Translations under genes and position numbers: made by a program | NCBI GenBank assembly: GCA_046350375.1 | Contig: JAXMAO010000011.1 | Location: 1 to 64,000 of the forward strand | Source: JAXMAO01 sp046350375 | Lineage (GTDB): Bacteria; Planctomycetota; Phycisphaerae; UBA1845; UTPLA1 | Direction: 5' to 3' | DNA: 64,000 bases | Shown here: one piece after another, positions 50,582 through 61,100 of the stretch | Layout of the letters: each line of letters begins with the position of its first letter | Numbering within the stretch: position 1 is the stretch's first letter | The notes under the pieces: generated by a model | What the model was told of the DNA's origin: nothing | What the model saw: the letters and a program-made list of their open reading frames with translations, nothing else | Database searches by the model: none

Positions 50582-51010
50582 ATGCCTGCCGATCCCGCCT
50601 GCGTCTTCTGCAAGATCATCGCCGGGCAAATTCCCGCGCTGCGCGTCCTTGATGACGAGGCGGTCGTCGCGTTCCTCGACGTGGGTCCGCTCGCGCCCGG
50701 CCACACGCTGCTGGTGCCGCGCGAACATCATGCCCGGCTGGCCGATCTGCCGGCCGCGGCGGCGGCGGCGGTCGGAGCCCACCTGCCGCGGCTGGCGGGC
50801 GCGATTCTCAAGGCCACCGGCGCGACCGGCCTGAACCTGCTGCAGAACAGCGGCCGCGTCGCCGGGCAGGTCGTCGAGCATGTTCATTTCCATCTCATTC
50901 CACGGCGCGAGAACGACGGGCTGGGCTTCCGCTGGAACGCCGGCGCCTACACGGCCGGCCAGGCCGACGCCGTGGCCGCCGCCATTCGCGCCGCATTGCC
51001 GCCCGCGTAA
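50582..51010 (+). CDS. HIT-family nucleotide hydrolase
   Basis: HIT proteins of the HINT type split AMP from lysine or other groups. The 142-residue protein starts with a Cys-containing CVFCKIIAGQIPALRVLDD motif, has LAPGHTLLVPREHH and ends with the histidine triad EHVHFHLIPR near residues 98-107. The GENxxGFRW end is typical. It starts 139 nt after rplQ on the same strand; it may be read through from the ribosomal operon. The physiological substrate is unknown. Confidence 0.93.
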   Translation: MPADPACVFCKIIAGQIPALRVLDDEAVVAFLDVGPLAPGHTLLVPREHHARLADLPAAAAAAVGAHLPRLAGAILKATGATGLNLLQNSGRVAGQVVEHVHFHLIPRRENDGLGFRWNAGAYTAGQADAVAAAIRAALPPA

Positions 51011-51095
51011 ACCCGACGCGGTTTCGACGGCGCGCGGGTTGCGCCGTCATCGCCGCGCGCCCGTGCTGTCCGGGCTGCATCGCGCGTGTCATCCG

Positions 51096-51103
51096 GCTAC
51101 ACT
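51096..51103 (+). promoter_or_regulatory. Putative extended -10 of the CARDB/NHL protein gene
   Basis: GCTACACT, hexamer TACACT at 51098-51103. The -35 is weak. Transcription would begin near 51110 and give a short leader containing GGAGG. Confidence 0.33.
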
Positions 51104-51129
51104 GCGGCGCGCGATTCGGAGGTGAGTGC

Positions 51130-53901
51130 ATGCGACGCGCGGCGCGGTTCGACGTTTCAACGCTCCTGTTCGCGGCGATCGCCGTCGCCGCTCTGCCTGC
51201 GACCGCGCGCTCGGACGATCTGGTCCCGCCGCTGGTCTGTCCGCCGCGCGACGCCGCCGGCGCGGAGCGCGACATCGTTTCGCTGCGCGACGGCACCAAG
51301 CGCCTCGGAACCGCGATCGAGTGGGGCTCGCAGGTGCTGATCCTGACCGGCGGCGGCAAGGTGGAGTCTCTCGCCGGGGTCGACGTCGAGAGCATCGTCC
51401 GCCGGCCGGCCGGGCAACCGACGACCCAGCCGACCGGCGCGGACCTGACGGTCGCTTGGGACGAACCGCCCGCGACGGCGACCGGCCCGCTGGCGGTGCA
51501 CGTGCAGAATGCCGGCGGGGCCGACGCGGCGCCGTTCGAGGTGAGCGTGCAGGTTGGCGGGCGCGAGCGCTACAGGGGTCGCGCGCCGTCGCGCCTGCCG
51601 GCGGGCAAGTCGTGCGTCGTGCTGGCGACGCCGGTGGGGGAGCCGCCCGCGTTCGATGCCGCGGCGCCCACGCGGGTTCGAGTCGAGCTGGACCCGCGCA
51701 ACGAGCTGAAGGAGTCCGCCCGCCGCAACAACAGCTTCGAGGACTGGATTCCGGGCTGGCCGGTCGCGGTAGTGATCGGCCGGAAGCGGTATGACGCGCT
51801 GCGGACCGGCGCGAATCCGCTGGACAGCGCCGCGGCGGAGGACTGGATCCAGTTCCAGGTGCAGTCGTTCAACCGGTTGCTGAGCGAGCCGCCAGGCGGC
51901 GCGCCGGCCGGGCGGTTTCGCGTCGCGCGGATCGTGGTGGTCGATCGGCTGCCGTCGGGTGAAGTGGACGCCGCGCGGGCCGCGGCCGGACTGTCGGCCG
52001 ACTCGGGCGAGCTGCTGTTCGCGATTCCCGACGGCGCGGCGACCTCGCATCCGGCGGAGTCGGCGTCGTGGCGCGTCGATTGGGGCCAGCTTGCGAGCCT
52101 GATGCGGCAGATGGGTCTGCCCGATCTCTCAAGCCTGGCGACCGCGCACGATCGCATCCTGACGCGCGACGGCGACAACCTGCTGGTGCAGGTGGACTAT
52201 CTGCCAGCGCCCGAATCGTTCCTGGTTGCTCCCGGGCCGCGCCCGCCGGGCGACGTCGAGCGGGCCTATCTGGCCGCGGCGCAGATGCGCGGGCCCGGCG
52301 CGGTGACGTCGCAGCCGCGCGTGACGGCGCCATGGCTGCGCGAGCCGTTCGAGCTGCTGCCGAAACAATGCACGCTGCGCGTGCAGGACGAGCGCGGCCA
52401 GGCGCTGCCGGGCGTCGACGTGGCGCTCTTTCAGCGCACCGGAACCGCGGCGGGGCGCGACTTCATTCCCGAGGAACCGGTGCTGGTCGGCGAGACCGAC
52501 GCCGCCGGGCGGCTGGCGATGCCGAATCGCGAGGCGACGCATCCGCGGGCCAATCCGTTCGGCGACCTGCTGCCGGACGGGACCAACAGCGTCTGCCTGG
52601 TGCGCCTCCGCAAGAACGGCGCGACCGAGTTTCACTTTGTCTCGGCGGTCGAGTTCCTTCAGGCCGCGGCGCGCGGGCAGGCCGCCAGCGGCGAGGTGCT
52701 GCTGGGCACGCGGCTCTCGGCGATCAGCACGCCGCGCCCGCGCTACGAGCTGATGCGCTACAACTACGACAACCCTGACGACCCGAGCGCCTACTACCAG
52801 TTTCCGATCCTGCGGAATCCGACGGCGCTGGAGTACCGCCTCTTCGCCCGGCCGGCGCGGTCCGCCGCGTGGTCGCTGGTGGAGGTCGCCGCGGCGACGG
52901 CGGCCAACTCGCGCGACGTGCTGGTCATGAAGACCCGCGCCGCGCCGATTGCCGAACGGACGCCGGGGCCGATCGGCACGGAATTCGCGCTGTCGGTGGT
53001 GGATGCGGCCGGTCGCGCCGGGCCGCTGGGGCCGGTGCAGCTCGCGCCGCGGCCGCGGGCCGATCGCGTGCGTCTCGCGATTGAGCCCGGTGCGTCGAAC
53101 GTGCATGCGATCGTCTTGCAGGCGGGCCCGCTGGAGACCAGCCTGCTGCGTTCCGACGAGGTCTCGACCTTTTCCGACTACGGCGTGCGGACGCTTGACT
53201 TTCCGAACTATTCGCCGTGGGGCGCGGGCGCGGTGTTTGACAGTCGCGGCCGGATGATCGTCGCCGATCCGCACAACCACCAGGTCGCCTGGTATGACGC
53301 GGGCATTCTGACGCGCCTGGTCGGCAAGTCGCCGCCCGGTCCGTCGGCGGCCGGCGCGGACAAGGAACAGTTCAACGCGCCGCAGGACGTGGCGGTCGAC
53401 GCCCGCAACCGGGTCTTCGTGGCCGACACCGGCAACGACCGTGTCGTCATGCTCGACGAGGCCGGGAAGTTCGTCGACGTGCTGCACGGGTCCGGCGCGG
53501 AGGCGGCCCGGCCGTTCAGCCGGCCGATGGCGCTGGGCTGCTCGTTCGACCGGCTGTGCGTGACCGACCTGGACGGGCGGCGCGTGCAGGTGTTCGACGT
53601 TTCGGGGGATGTGCCCAAGCGGGTGCGCCTGGTGCAGCAGGAGCTGGTCGCGGCCGACCGTGCCCTGGTGGGTCACAGCGGGCGCATTTATGTGACGGCG
53701 ACTCCGGCGGGCTCGCTGGGCGCGGTGATGATCTACCCGCCCGACGCCGATCTGACCGGCCGACAGGCGAAAGAGCGGTCGGTGGAATACACCGTCCGCG
53801 GACAGATTCGTGACGGGCAGGGCTTTGCGTTTGACGGGCGCGGCAGCGGCCTGTTTGTCACGAGCCATCCGTATCGCATTCAGAAGTTCGGGCTGGAATA
53901 G
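51130..53901 (+). CDS. Secreted protein with CARDB-like and NHL-repeat regions
   Basis: The 923-residue protein has a signal peptide (about 1-28). At about 115-195 a CARDB-like beta domain is suggested by LAVHVQNAGGADAAPFEVSV and RVELDPRNELKESARRNN. The middle (about 240-640) is unrecognised, with a Ca2+- or carboxypeptidase-like fold hinted by LPGVDVALFQRTGT and GETDAAGRLAMP. From about 690 to the end there are NHL-propeller repeats (IVADPHNHQVAWYD, VFVADTGNDRVVMLD, LCVTDLDGRRVQVFD). A QPTTQP linker lies near residue 98. A role in surface binding or carbohydrate recognition is likely. GGAGG precedes the ATG. Confidence 0.72.
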   Translation: MRRAARFDVSTLLFAAIAVAALPATARSDDLVPPLVCPPRDAAGAERDIVSLRDGTKRLGTAIEWGSQVLILTGGGKVESLAGVDVESIVRRPAGQPTTQPTGADLTVAWDEPPATATGPLAVHVQNAGGADAAPFEVSVQVGGRERYRGRAPSRLPAGKSCVVLATPVGEPPAFDAAAPTRVRVELDPRNELKESARRNNSFEDWIPGWPVAVVIGRKRYDALRTGANPLDSAAAEDWIQFQVQSFNRLLSEPPGGAPAGRFRVARIVVVDRLPSGEVDAARAAAGLSADSGELLFAIPDGAATSHPAESASWRVDWGQLASLMRQMGLPDLSSLATAHDRILTRDGDNLLVQVDYLPAPESFLVAPGPRPPGDVERAYLAAAQMRGPGAVTSQPRVTAPWLREPFELLPKQCTLRVQDERGQALPGVDVALFQRTGTAAGRDFIPEEPVLVGETDAAGRLAMPNREATHPRANPFGDLLPDGTNSVCLVRLRKNGATEFHFVSAVEFLQAAARGQAASGEVLLGTRLSAISTPRPRYELMRYNYDNPDDPSAYYQFPILRNPTALEYRLFARPARSAAWSLVEVAAATAANSRDVLVMKTRAAPIAERTPGPIGTEFALSVVDAAGRAGPLGPVQLAPRPRADRVRLAIEPGASNVHAIVLQAGPLETSLLRSDEVSTFSDYGVRTLDFPNYSPWGAGAVFDSRGRMIVADPHNHQVAWYDAGILTRLVGKSPPGPSAAGADKEQFNAPQDVAVDARNRVFVADTGNDRVVMLDEAGKFVDVLHGSGAEAARPFSRPMALGCSFDRLCVTDLDGRRVQVFDVSGDVPKRVRLVQQELVAADRALVGHSGRIYVTATPAGSLGAVMIYPPDADLTGRQAKERSVEYTVRGQIRDGQGFAFDGRGSGLFVTSHPYRIQKFGLE

Positions 53902-53940
53902 CAGCGTCGGCGGCGGATGGCGCCGCGGGCGTCGGCGGCG

Positions 53941-54423
53941 TCAGCGGGCCGGGCCGGGGCCGAGATCGTCCTCGGAGACCAGCCGGAACTTGCGATGGCC
54001 GAGCACAGCGGCCGCGGTGGTCATGTCGTCGCAGAGGATGGCGATGACGGTTCGGCCGGAGTGTTGCTCGAAGAGCGGATAGATGTAGCTGATGTTGATT
54101 TCGGCCGAGAGCAGCGCCGCACAGACCATGAGCAGGGCGGAGGTGTCGGGCAGCTCGACCGCGAGCACGTCGGACTCGGACAGGGCGAAGTTCTCGTCGC
54201 GCAGAATGCGCTTGGCGGCGTCGGTGTCGTCACAGATGAGGCGGACGATGGCGCAGTCGGTGGCGTGAACAATCGACAGCCCGCGGACCTTGACGCTGGT
54301 GCCATGCTGCAGCACCTGGAGCAGGCGGAGCAGCTGCCCGACGCGGTTTTCGAGAAAGACCGAGATTTGCCGGACCGGGCCCGACGCGGGCCGGTCTGCG
54401 GTTTCGAACGAGGGAGCGGCCAT
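53941..54423 (-). CDS. Tandem ACT-domain protein
   Basis: The 160-residue protein is two ACT domains (about 15-80 and 85-155): VRQISVFLENRVGQLLRLLQ, then VHATDCAIVRLICDDTDAAK, and VLAVELPDTSALLMVCAALL with EINISYIYPLF. ACT domains bind amino acids and regulate enzymes; stand-alone tandem ACT proteins of this kind are often called acetolactate-synthase-like small subunits, but the ligand is not known. The ATG at 54423 was chosen because the upstream ATG at 54432 overlaps the TAGAAT -10 element. Transcription should begin at the start codon. Confidence 0.85.
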   Translation of the reverse strand: MAAPSFETADRPASGPVRQISVFLENRVGQLLRLLQVLQHGTSVKVRGLSIVHATDCAIVRLICDDTDAAKRILRDENFALSESDVLAVELPDTSALLMVCAALLSAEINISYIYPLFEQHSGRTVIAILCDDMTTAAAVLGHRKFRLVSEDDLGPGPAR

Positions 54424-54430
54424 CGCGGCC

Positions 54431-54458
54431 ATTCTAGCGGCCGCTGCCTCGCGCCCAA
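54431..54458 (-). promoter_or_regulatory. Promoter of the ACT gene, predicted leaderless
   Basis: Minus-strand TTGGGC (54458-54453), a 16-nt spacer and TAGAAT (54436-54431), extended to GCTAGAAT. The ATG begins 8 nt after the hexamer and no Shine-Dalgarno sequence is present. Confidence 0.5.
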
Positions 54459-54499
54459 GAAAAAGTTTGCACGATTGCCGCACCGCGGCGGGGCCGGGT

Positions 54500-54528
54500 T
54501 TGACAAGCCGCGCGGCCAGTCGTAGTCT
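54500..54528 (+). promoter_or_regulatory. Promoter of the LysM-recG unit
   Basis: Perfect TTGACA (54500-54505), a 17-nt spacer and TAGTCT (54523-54528). The leader would be about 30 nt and includes GAGGGA. Confidence 0.6.
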
Positions 54529-54563
54529 CGGCGTTGCCCGCCTGGGTGTGTCGAGGGACCGAC

Positions 54564-55075
54564 ATGCATCGCCGCTGTTCTTCGTTCTGTCTGGGGTTGC
54601 TCGCCTGTTTGTTTGGGGCGTGTTCGCAGAAGACCGCGCCGCCGCCGCCGGGCACGGGCGAGCCGCACGCCAACCGGCTGGAAGCGGTCGGCGGATCGGA
54701 CCGCGACACCGACCGCGTGCTGGAATCGGAGGGCGCGGCGCCCACCGTCCGCACCGAGCCGGGTGACCTGCCGCCGCCGATCAATCCGCCGTCGGGCAGT
54801 TCTCCGCCGCCGGCCGCGCCGCGCAGCGAGCCGCCGCGCAACCCGCCGCCGGCGCACGTCGACCCGCCGCGCCCGTCGCCGCCGTCGGCCAATGAGCCGC
54901 CGCCGCCCGAGCTGCCGCGCGTGCGGACGCATGTCGTGCAGAAGGGCGAGACGTTCTACTCGATCGCCACGCGATACTACGGCTCCGGGCGGCACTGGCA
55001 GAAGATCTACCAGGCCAACCGCAAGCGCGTGCCCGATCCGGCCGTTCTTCCGGTCGGGACCAAGCTCATCATTCC

Positions 55076-55079
<4 letters not shown>
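54564..55079 (+). CDS. LysM-domain lipoprotein
   Basis: The 171-residue protein has a short signal peptide with the lipobox-like LFGAC (Cys20), a Pro-rich linker of about 90 residues (for example SGSSPPPAAPRSEPP) and a C-terminal LysM domain (about 122-171: HVVQKGETFYSIATRYYGSG, then IYQANRKRVPDPAVLPVGTKL). LysM domains bind peptidoglycan, so it should link the outer or inner membrane to the wall. The stop overlaps the recG start (ATGA), so the two are coupled. Confidence 0.88.
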
Positions 55080-57184
<2,105 letters not shown>

Positions 57185-57210
57185 GCGCCGGCCCGCCGCG
57201 CCCGCCCGGG

Positions 57211-57894
57211 CTACGGGGCCGGCTGCGACGTCGGCACGTCGCCGATCCGCTGCCCGGTGTAGTCGACGCTGATCTGCACGCTGATCGCCAGGCCGCCTTG
57301 CTGGCCGCCCAGGAGCAGCAGCACGGTCCGCGCCACCTTGCCCACGACGGTCTTGGCGTCGGCGTTGAACTGACCGTCGATCGACGCCAGTGACAGCACG
57401 GCGCCGCCGCCGGTGTCGTCGCCCTCGGCCTTGCCGGACAGGTCGCCCGCCACCAGGAATTGCAACTGTCCGTTGATCAGTCCTTCGACAGTGGCGGTGG
57501 CATCGGCCGCGTCGGTCAGCCGTATCGCGAAGAAGCGCGGGAATTCGATCACCACCTGGTCGGGGAAGGCCTGGTCGAGCTCGGCGTTCAGCGCTGCGAG
57601 CCCGTCGTTCCACTGCTGCGCCAGCGGCCGGAGCCACTCGGGAAAGTCGTCCACGTTCACCGGCGTCAGCACGCCCGAGCTTGAGCCCGAGTGCATGTCC
57701 TGGCCGCTCGAGGACGCGCCGGCGAACGTCACGCGAACGTCGCCGCGGGTGATCTGGTAGAGCCCGGCCAATGGCTGCAAGTCGGGGGGAGGATCGCCTC
57801 CGGGCTGGCAGCCGCCTCCTCCGCCCCCCATTCCCATGGTGATCGCCAGCAGCGGCAGCGCGAGGAGTGTCCAGCGTCGATTCGTCAGATGCAC
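57211..57894 (-). CDS. Small lipoprotein of unknown function
   Basis: The 227-residue protein starts with GTG after AAGGAG (6-nt spacing), has a signal peptide, a run of Gly before Cys29 (GGGGGGC) as lipidation site, and a beta-rich soluble domain (LYQITRGDVRVTFAGAS, IEFPRFFAIRLTDAADATAT, LQFLVAGDLSGKAEGDD). It ends in VPTSQPAP, one of the TSQP-type motifs found in several envelope proteins here. I do not recognise the family. It converges on recG with 26 nt between the stops and appears to be a single-gene unit. Confidence 0.65.
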   Translation of the reverse strand: MHLTNRRWTLLALPLLAITMGMGGGGGGCQPGGDPPPDLQPLAGLYQITRGDVRVTFAGASSSGQDMHSGSSSGVLTPVNVDDFPEWLRPLAQQWNDGLAALNAELDQAFPDQVVIEFPRFFAIRLTDAADATATVEGLINGQLQFLVAGDLSGKAEGDDTGGGAVLSLASIDGQFNADAKTVVGKVARTVLLLLGGQQGGLAISVQISVDYTGQRIGDVPTSQPAP

Positions 57895-58206
57895 AACATG
57901 CTCCTTGTGTAGCGAGGGAATCCGCGACCGCGAGGCCACCTGGCGAGGGTGTCTGGCGAGGGCAGGTAAACTGTAGTGTTCTATTGGGGGCCGGGCAAAG
58001 ACTATTTGGCTCGCGGCCCGGCGGACCGCTGTTACCGGCCGTCGGACCGTTCTCTGGGCTGCTGAAGGGCCGAAATGTGAGCGGTTCCGCGGACCGCGCC
58101 GCGCGTCGCCGCGGCGGCTGGTTCGTGCTAGATTTCAGCCTGCCGCGCGGCGGCGACCGAACCGTCGCCGGGCCGTGCGGGCTGTCACCCAGAGGTCGCC
58201 GACATC
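57895..58206. other. Intergenic region between the lipoprotein gene and nuoG
   Basis: A 312-nt spacer upstream of two divergent genes. The only site that stands out is the GCTAGATT element near nuoG. I see no coding frame, riboswitch or repeat in the rest. Confidence 0.5.
58127..58134 (+). promoter_or_regulatory. Putative extended -10 upstream of nuoG
   Basis: GCTAGATT; hexamer TAGATT at 58129-58134, 72 nt before the start. No good -35. Confidence 0.28.
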
Positions 58207-59832
58207 ATGCCCAAGATCGTCATCGATGGCCGTTCGATCGAGTGCCGCGACAACATCCCGGTCCTGCAGGCCGCCGTCGAAGCGGGCTGGGACGTGCCGC
58301 ACTATTGCTATCACCCGGGACTGTCGGTGGTGGCGTCGTGCCGGCTCTGCCTGATGGAAATGAAGATGCCGGACCCCAAGACCAAGGAACTGGCCTGGTC
58401 GCCGCGACTGGTGCCGAGCTGCCAGACGCCGGTGAAGGACGGCCTGGAGGTTCGCTTCGACTCCGACAAGGTGCGCTCCAACCAGCAGCACTGCATGGAG
58501 TACTTCCTGCTGAATCACCCGCTCGACTGCCCCGTGTGCGACCAGGCCGGCGAGTGCTATTTGCAGGACTACAGCTTCAAGTTCGGCCATGCCACCAGCC
58601 GGATGATCGAGGCGAAAACCAAGAATCCGAAGAAAGACGTCGGCAGCAAGACGCTGCTTTACCAGGACCGCTGCGTGATGTGCTCGCGCTGCGTGCGCTT
58701 CACCAGCGAGGTTGCCGGCACGGCCGAGCTGTGCATCGTGCAGCGCGGCAACCGGGCCGAGATCGACGTCTTCCCCGGCCAGCCGCTCGAGAATCCGCTT
58801 CAGGGAAACGTGGTCGACATCTGCCCGGTCGGCTCGCTGCTCGACAAGGACTTCCTGATGAAGCAGCGCGTCTGGATGCTGCGGAGCGCCGACAGCGTCT
58901 GCCCAGGCTGCGCCACGGGCTGCACGATTCACGTCGATCAATCCGACGACCGCGTCTATCGGCTGAAGCCGCGTTTCAACCCGGGCGTCAACGACCACTG
59001 GATGTGCGACGACGGCCGCTTCGGCTGGAAGTACGTGCACGACCCGCGGAGGGTCGCCGGGCCGCGCGTTCGCCGCGGCGCCGATTTCGAAACGCCCGAG
59101 TGGCGCGACGTGCCGACGCTGCTGCGGCTGCGGCTGGAACAGGTGGTCGCGCAGCACGGAGCCGACTCGGTGGCGGGCGTGCTTTCGCCGTTCATGAGCT
59201 GTGAAGAGGCCTGGCTGCTGGCGCGATTCCTCCGCAGCCTGGCGCCGCAGGCCCTGTTGACGATGCGCCCGGCGCGGGTCGCCGGCGAGGACCAGCGCTT
59301 TCCGGTAGGCCAGACCAACGGCCACGCGTCGCGGTTTGTCATTCACGCCGAGAAGGCTCCGAACCGCCGCGGCGTAGAGCGCGTGATCGAGGCGATGGGT
59401 GGCAATGCGGCGAGCTTTGACGAGTTCCGGGCGCGGACGAAGGCCGGCCGAGTGCATGCCGCGTGGGTGGTGGGGGGCGACCCGGCGGCGGAAGGCGTTG
59501 CCGACCTGGCGACTGCGCTGCACGGCGTCGGGCTGACGATCGCTCACGAGATGCTGGAAAGCGAGCTGACCGCGGGCGCGGCGATCGTTCTGCCCGCGTG
59601 CGCGTGGGCCGAACGTGAAGGCAGCTTCATCAACGCACAAGGGAAGTTGCAGCCGTTCGAGTCGGCGGTCAATCCGCCCGGCGGCGTTCAGCGCGACGGG
59701 CAGTACCTGTACAACCTGGCCGGGTTTGAAGGACTGTATCGGGCGTCGCGGGTTCGGGAATCGATGGTCGCGAGCCTGCCGGAATTCGCACATCTGCACA
59801 CGCCGCCGGTTCAGGCCGCACATGCACATTGA
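58207..59832 (+). CDS. nuoG: NuoG-like [Fe-S] subunit, short form
   Basis: NuoG is the large iron-sulfur subunit of complex I. The 541-residue protein has all the N-terminal cluster sites: [2Fe-2S] N1a at Cys34, Cys45, Cys48, Cys72; N5 at His104, Cys108, Cys111, Cys117; N4 at Cys156, Cys159, Cys162, Cys206; and a further CPGCATGC...C (Cys232, 235, 239, 267) like N7. The molybdopterin-like C-terminal domain is short (about 270-540) compared with 670-900 residues in other NuoG proteins, but ends cleanly. No other nuo gene lies within the window, so it may serve complex I from a distance or another oxidoreductase. Confidence 0.83.
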   Translation: MPKIVIDGRSIECRDNIPVLQAAVEAGWDVPHYCYHPGLSVVASCRLCLMEMKMPDPKTKELAWSPRLVPSCQTPVKDGLEVRFDSDKVRSNQQHCMEYFLLNHPLDCPVCDQAGECYLQDYSFKFGHATSRMIEAKTKNPKKDVGSKTLLYQDRCVMCSRCVRFTSEVAGTAELCIVQRGNRAEIDVFPGQPLENPLQGNVVDICPVGSLLDKDFLMKQRVWMLRSADSVCPGCATGCTIHVDQSDDRVYRLKPRFNPGVNDHWMCDDGRFGWKYVHDPRRVAGPRVRRGADFETPEWRDVPTLLRLRLEQVVAQHGADSVAGVLSPFMSCEEAWLLARFLRSLAPQALLTMRPARVAGEDQRFPVGQTNGHASRFVIHAEKAPNRRGVERVIEAMGGNAASFDEFRARTKAGRVHAAWVVGGDPAAEGVADLATALHGVGLTIAHEMLESELTAGAAIVLPACAWAEREGSFINAQGKLQPFESAVNPPGGVQRDGQYLYNLAGFEGLYRASRVRESMVASLPEFAHLHTPPVQAAHAH

Positions 59833-59955
59833 GATGCAGCATGCGAACCGGGTGTGCTGGGCGACGTGGGGCTGAAGCGTAACTATTGTTTCCACCAGCC
59901 GTTATCGTATCCAGCTCGCAGCTTTCAGGGCGAAGCAGAATTTCGATCAACTGGG

Positions 59956-59985
59956 TTGACTTTGATGAGTGAATTGTGGTAGTCT
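59956..59985 (+). promoter_or_regulatory. Promoter of the PEP-CTERM gene
   Basis: TTGACT (59956-59961), an 18-nt spacer and TAGTCT (59980-59985), the same -10 as before the LysM gene. The leader would be about 75 nt. Confidence 0.5.
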
Positions 59986-60067
59986 GACGCTCAGAGGAGG
60001 AGGGCGCTGCGCATAGTCTGTGCGACGCTCGCCAAAACCGACACAGAAATCGCAGAGGGAGGGTCAT

Positions 60068-60679
60068 ATGCGGGTGAGGACTTCATTTGCAGTTGCCATC
60101 GTCGCGACGATCGCAGTCGCGGCCAGCGCCCAGACGTTTCCGGGCGGGGCGTTGACGATTCCGACTTCGGGCGTGGCGGCTCCATATCCGTCGATTATCA
60201 ACGTGGCCGGCCTTGGTGCGCCGATCACGCAGATGACCGTCGCGATCAACGACGTCAGCCACACTTTCCCGGATGACTTCGGGATTCTCCTTCAGGGCCC
60301 GAACGGCAACACCGTCGTGCTCGAGGACGGCGCCTGGGACGGTACCCCGGCGGTCGCTCTGAACTGGGTCTTTGACGATGCTGCCGGCGCCCCGATGCCC
60401 AATACGGCCCCGGCGGTGTCGGGCACCTTCAAGCCCGGCCAGAATCAGTACAACGACCTGTTCACGGCTCCGGCTGCGGCGTCCGGCAGCTGGCTGACTA
60501 GCTTTGCCGCCGCCTTCGGCGGTTCAAACGGCAACGGCCCGTGGCGCCTGTTCGTCCAGGACTTCGTCGGTGGCGACGGCGGGTCGATCGGCAGCTGGTC
60601 GATCACCTTCGTTCCCGAGCCGGCTACGCTCAGTCTGCTCGCGGTTGCTGGCCTGGCGGCCCTTCGCCGCCGGCGGTAA
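60068..60679 (+). CDS. PEP-CTERM protein with P-domain-like fold
   Basis: The 203-residue protein has a signal peptide (about 1-22), a beta-sandwich like the proprotein-convertase P domain (ITQMTVAINDVSHTFPDDFG, ILLQGPNGNTVVLEDG, GPWRLFVQDFVGGDGGSIGS and WSITF) and a C-terminal sorting signal: VPEPATLSLLAVAGLAALRRRR spans the PEP motif, one helix and a basic end. Exosortase would cut and anchor or release it. The exosortase gene is not in the window. GGGAGG precedes the ATG by 5 nt. With its own promoter and terminator it is a stand-alone, probably well-expressed unit. Confidence 0.9.
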   Translation: MRVRTSFAVAIVATIAVAASAQTFPGGALTIPTSGVAAPYPSIINVAGLGAPITQMTVAINDVSHTFPDDFGILLQGPNGNTVVLEDGAWDGTPAVALNWVFDDAAGAPMPNTAPAVSGTFKPGQNQYNDLFTAPAAASGSWLTSFAAAFGGSNGNGPWRLFVQDFVGGDGGSIGSWSITFVPEPATLSLLAVAGLAALRRRR

Positions 60680-60708
60680 TCCGCTCGAGATATAATCGAA
60701 CACCCTTC

Positions 60709-60751
60709 GAGAGGCCGTTGAGCCCCCCGCTCAGCGGCCTCTCACGTTTTT
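60709..60751 (+). terminator. Intrinsic terminator after the PEP-CTERM gene
   Basis: A 15-bp stem, perfect except for one G-U pair (60709-60723 with 60729-60743), a CCCCC loop and a T5 run at 60747-60751. It is the clearest terminator in the window. Confidence 0.88.
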
Positions 60752-61100
60752 CCGCTTCCCACTCTTGCTAACGCACTCGCAAATCGTCTGGCCAACGCCG
60801 CGATCGCTCTCAGCCAATCGGTCGCCCACAGCCAGCCTCCGCGGCGGTGATGCGTCTGCCGGGTCCGAATTCGAGCGGCTGGCTGCGATATTCCGAGTCG
60901 CCTGGCCGGCAATGAAATTGCCAGGGTGATCGCGGCGGGACACGCTCAGTCCACCGCGCGGGCTGAATATTCCCTTGGGTGGAAACTGGGTAGCTGGATA
61001 ACATGGTGATAGCCAGGGGCGGCCGGCGGGCGCAGCCCGCGATTGCCAGATCGCCAACGGACGGCCGCGCTCGATTTCAAGACCGGTCGCCAGGGCAGAC
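60752..61100. other. Gene-poor spacer before the dockerin-protein gene
   Basis: About 350 nt without a supported gene. Open frames on the minus strand have no homology-like features and no Shine-Dalgarno sequence. No clear promoter for the next gene was found; TTGCCA at about 61044 has no good partner -10. Confidence 0.5.
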
